From NCBI GenBank assembly GCA_023250585.1, contig JAHFAK010000020.1, forward strand, positions 1 to 24,050: a DNA stretch of 24,050 nucleotides, read 5' to 3'. Position 1 is the stretch's first letter; every line of letters begins with the position of its first letter. The notes beneath the pieces are model-generated. The model saw only the letters and a list, made by a program, of their open reading frames with translations, had not been told where the DNA came from and searched no databases. Position numbers and translations under genes: made by a program. This DNA is from Deltaproteobacteria bacterium. Lineage in GTDB: Bacteria > Bdellovibrionota_F > JAHFAK01. Below, in pieces: positions 21,966 to 24,050 of this stretch.

Positions 21966-22292
21966 ATGAAAAAGTTTTTTAGTGTACTACTTACTAGTGT
22001 TATTACTCTGTGTATTCCCGTAATTGCTTTTGCTGAGGAAGTTACTACTACGGCTACAAATGATGGAGCTTCAAAGTTTTATGCTCTAGCAGCTGGCTTT
22101 GGTATTGCAATTGCAGCTTTCGGTGGTGCAATTGGCCAATCAAAAGCTATTGCCGCAGCTCTTGAAGGAATTTCACGCAATCCAAGCGCTTCGGGTAAGA
22201 TTCAAACACCTATGATCATTGGTTTGGCTTTGATTGAATCTCTCGTTATTTACGCTTTTGTTATTTCGTTCTTTCTTTTAAATAAGATTTAA
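21966..22292 (+). CDS. atpE: F0F1 ATP synthase subunit c
   Basis: This 108-residue protein is longer than the usual 75-90 because residues 1-23 (MKKFFSVLLTSVITLCIPVI then AFA) look like a cleavable signal peptide, as known for c subunits of some lineages. The hairpin follows: GFGIAIAAFGGAIGQSKAIA, the polar loop GISRNPSASGKI and the second helix with the ion-binding Glu91 in LALIESLVIYAFVI. Gln58, Glu91, Ser92 and Tyr96 occupy the ion-site positions; Leu93 sits where Na-binding rings have Thr, as in cyanobacterial proton-type rings. A good GGAG site precedes the ATG. It is the last subunit gene of the split F0 cluster. Confidence 0.95.
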   Translation: MKKFFSVLLTSVITLCIPVIAFAEEVTTTATNDGASKFYALAAGFGIAIAAFGGAIGQSKAIAAALEGISRNPSASGKIQTPMIIGLALIESLVIYAFVISFFLLNKI

Positions 22293-22302
22293 TTTCATAT
22301 AA

Positions 22303-23238
22303 ATGATAGAATCTTTCAAAGGAGTAATTACGAAACAAGAGAATTACCGTTCGATCTTTTCTACTGCAACGAGTGAAGAACGCAATGAAAATTTTAAAAG
22401 CTATTGGAATTTCTCACAAGATCATTCGGGTAGATTGATAGAAAGTGAAAAAGATCTTGAAAAAAAGAGAGCTAAGCTCCGATTTTTTCAGGAAAAGCCG
22501 GTAAGATCACGAAAACCTCTTGCAAACCCCGAGCTTTTTTATGCCAACTATGTACATCTTAAAGATGATCCTAAAATCTTTGATAAGAAAACATTGCTCC
22601 TGACGTGTATTTATAAATTTGCCCGTCATGAATGGGTAGGTATTAGCGGAGCATGGGATGCAATTCCCTCGCTTGCAGAATCAAAAAATATTACTGAAAA
22701 AATTAGCCGCGTCCATTTGGCAGAGGAATTTTGCCATGTGCGTTTCTTTCATGAAATGTTTCGGACCTTTCATCTTGATGAGGTCAAATGGGTGCCGCTT
22801 GGGCCACTGATGCAAAAAGTGTATCAGCTTTTTCCCTACGTACCCGAGATGCTGATGGCGCCACCGGCTTTTGTAACTGAGCTTATGGGTATTACCTTTT
22901 ATCAACATGTCGATGCACTGCTTGATGAAGTTTTTTATGATGAACCCGAAGCAAAAACACGCATACGCGAGCTTCTTCATGAGATTATGGTTGATGAATT
23001 AGCCCATATTGGTCAACGTCGTAACTTCATTGGGTCCTGGGGCATACGTGTAGCAAAGCTTATGGTTTCTCCTTTGTATCGACTCTTTTATAAAGATATT
23101 CCCGAAAGTTCACTGCTCTTTGATATTGATTCAATGGTACACGACGGTCTTTCATTTGATTATAACAATGTTTCTCAAGAACTTCTCGAACGCAGCTGGA
23201 TTCCTTCCTACTGTAAGCTCTCGTCAGTGGACAATTGA
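22303..23238 (+). CDS. Ferritin-like diiron protein, substrate unknown
   Basis: The 311-residue protein shows the complete ligand spacing of a ferritin-like diiron site: Glu110 in KFARHEW, Glu142-x-x-His145 in LAEEFCHVRFF, Glu193 in VTELMG and Glu232-x-x-His235 in VDELAHIGQRR. The spacings of 32 residues and then 39 fit a four-helix bundle of the oxygenase/AurF type rather than storage ferritin. No signal peptide or membrane anchor is seen, so it is probably cytosolic. It begins 10 bp after atpE with no ribosome site and may be read on the F0 transcript. The reaction is not known; an N-oxygenase, hydroxylase or oxidase are all possible. Its stop touches the left arm of the element 23238-23360. 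Confidence 0.8.
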   Translation: MIESFKGVITKQENYRSIFSTATSEERNENFKSYWNFSQDHSGRLIESEKDLEKKRAKLRFFQEKPVRSRKPLANPELFYANYVHLKDDPKIFDKKTLLLTCIYKFARHEWVGISGAWDAIPSLAESKNITEKISRVHLAEEFCHVRFFHEMFRTFHLDEVKWVPLGPLMQKVYQLFPYVPEMLMAPPAFVTELMGITFYQHVDALLDEVFYDEPEAKTRIRELLHEIMVDELAHIGQRRNFIGSWGIRVAKLMVSPLYRLFYKDIPESSLLFDIDSMVHDGLSFDYNNVSQELLERSWIPSYCKLSSVDN

Positions 23239-23360
23239 TACTAAGTTGCATTCAAACGCTAACTGCGTTGGCTTCGTCGTCGGCTCCTCAACGTACTATT
23301 ACGTACGTTTGCGTCGCCTTCTCCTTGCCGACGTTTATCATTTTGAATGCAACTTAGTAT
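23238..23360. repeat. Family-2 palindromic element, copy D
   Basis: The arms 23238-23256 (ATACTAAGTTGCATTCAAA) and 23342-23360 are a perfect 19-bp inverted repeat. The 23251-23347 core (TTCAAACGCTAACTGCGTTG, then GCTTCGTCG, ...CTCCTTGCCG..., TTTATCATTTTGAA) matches the reverse complement of the core of copy C. The outer 12 bp are unlike those of copy C. It fills the space between the convergent diiron-protein gene and tsaB. Confidence 0.85.
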
Positions 23361-23369
23361 AGTAGTACC

Positions 23370-24050
23370 TTACGTATTTTTCCCAAATGCTTTACCGCAA
23401 TAGTTCGGTTCTAGATCCTGAAATTTTGTAAGAATTTTTGTTCTATCATTTCTTATAATTTCTTGTGCAATAGAATGGATATGAGAGACATCGATCGTAT
23501 GTCCATTATGAATAAAATAGTCATTCAAAAGATGTTTATAGAGAAGAGCTCCATCGCCGAGAAAAATACAATTTTTTGGTGAATCCATTTCTTTTTTGAC
23601 TAACTCAAGAAAGCAAGAAGGAGCGTATTTGTTATCTTGGATCTTTTGAGTGTACTGTCCATCTCTATATAAAAATCCTGCTCCGTAGATTTCATTTTGT
23701 CGCGCATCGATCATAGGACACATGAGCGTATTTTCTTTTTGAATAGTATATGCTAAGGCATGAAGCGTTGAAATGGGAATAATTGGTTTTTGTAAAGACC
23801 ATGCAAGTGTTTTGATTGTCATAAGTCCAATGCGCAGGCCAGTATATGAGCCGGGCCCAATCGTAAGAGCAAAATAATCAATTTCATTAATTTCTGATTT
23901 ATTTTCTTGTGTGATTTTTGAGATATCATAAACAAGATACATCGACAGCCGACGTTCTCGTGAATAGTGTATCTCACGGACTTTTTTGTCGTTACTAAAT
24001 AAAGCTAAAGAAGCTTCGAGTTGTGAACTGTCGAGTGTGAGAATATTCAT
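23370..24050 (-). CDS. tsaB: tRNA threonylcarbamoyladenosine biosynthesis protein TsaB
   Basis: The 226-residue protein has the ASKHA-fold signature MNILTLDSSQLEASLALF, the strongly conserved FALTIGPGSYTGLRIGLMTI motif and the PMIDARQNEIYGAGF segment. TsaB pairs with TsaD and TsaE to install t6A37 on ANN-decoding tRNAs; it is a scaffold rather than the catalyst. The ATG lies exactly at the window edge (24050-24048), so the start is plausible, but the ribosome site cannot be seen. It converges on the diiron-protein gene; the palindrome 23238-23360 lies between the two stops. Confidence 0.95.
   Translation of the reverse strand: MNILTLDSSQLEASLALFSNDKKVREIHYSRERRLSMYLVYDISKITQENKSEINEIDYFALTIGPGSYTGLRIGLMTIKTLAWSLQKPIIPISTLHALAYTIQKENTLMCPMIDARQNEIYGAGFLYRDGQYTQKIQDNKYAPSCFLELVKKEMDSPKNCIFLGDGALLYKHLLNDYFIHNGHTIDVSHIHSIAQEIIRNDRTKILTKFQDLEPNYCGKAFGKNT

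Noticed and set aside
21966-22292. Sodium-coupled ATP synthase, suggested by Gln58, Glu91, Ser92 and Tyr96 in subunit c
   Set aside because: The residue after Glu-Ser is Leu, not Thr. Proton-binding cyanobacterial rings show the same Gln...E-S-L-x-I-Y pattern, so the site does not support sodium.

Overview
The window looks like a piece of the chromosome of an AT-rich, Gram-negative-type bacterium. It carries many secreted or membrane proteins with signal peptides and ordinary bacterial housekeeping genes. Two features resemble deltaproteobacterial and related lineages: an F0 cluster (atpZ-atpI-atpB-atpE) that stands without the F1 genes, and a tmk-holB-ricT-tatD run. This lineage guess is tentative; no rRNA or other decisive marker is present.

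Layout. 1-2080: a palindromic repeat, a strong sigma70-like promoter, and a secreted six-kelch protein with a thrombospondin-type-3-like calcium-binding stretch. 2082-4430: tRNA-Ser(UGA) followed at once by a visibly more GC-rich, decayed island. The island holds a winged-helix-like gene tail, a DUF2971 gene with one frameshift, and a RhuM-family gene cut short at its 3' end. 4600-5670: a BrnT/BrnA toxin-antitoxin pair and a DoxX membrane protein. 5690-8005: a stomatin/SPFH protein divergent from an unrecognised secreted protein. 8080-10230: dCMP deaminase, an unrecognised protein and a class I glutamine amidotransferase. 10395-11256: tRNA-Ser(GCU) and a membrane protein. 11475-14661: tmk-holB-ricT-tatD, one tightly overlapping minus-strand operon. 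14943-18187: an NRAMP-like transporter convergent with a 657-residue Lys-rich secreted protein. 18416-19688: rpsT convergent with holA. 19758-23238: a membrane protein, the F0 genes, and a ferritin-like diiron protein. 23370-24050: tsaB, complete at the window edge.

The most unusual content is not the genes but several families of palindromic elements between and partly inside them. Family 1 (11316-11472 and 14743-14898) is a ~157-bp MITE-like element. It has 14-15-bp terminal inverted repeats, 8-10-bp target-site duplications, and internal arms that are a perfect 39-bp inverted repeat in each copy but differ between copies. The ~39-nt loop is inverted between the two copies although their outer ends share one orientation. 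Solo ends of the same family lie at 101-120, 1779-1814, 18226-18247 and 18310-18359. Family 2 (21082-21204 and 23238-23360) is a ~98-bp shared core enclosed by perfect inverted arms whose outer 11-12 bp are private to each locus. One copy sits inside the F0 operon and supplies the stop codon of the atpI-like gene. A third repeat type with GTCATCCC...GGGATCCA ends occurs at 10-89 and, inside a coding region, at 19770-19845, where it supplies the residues in front of a signal peptide.
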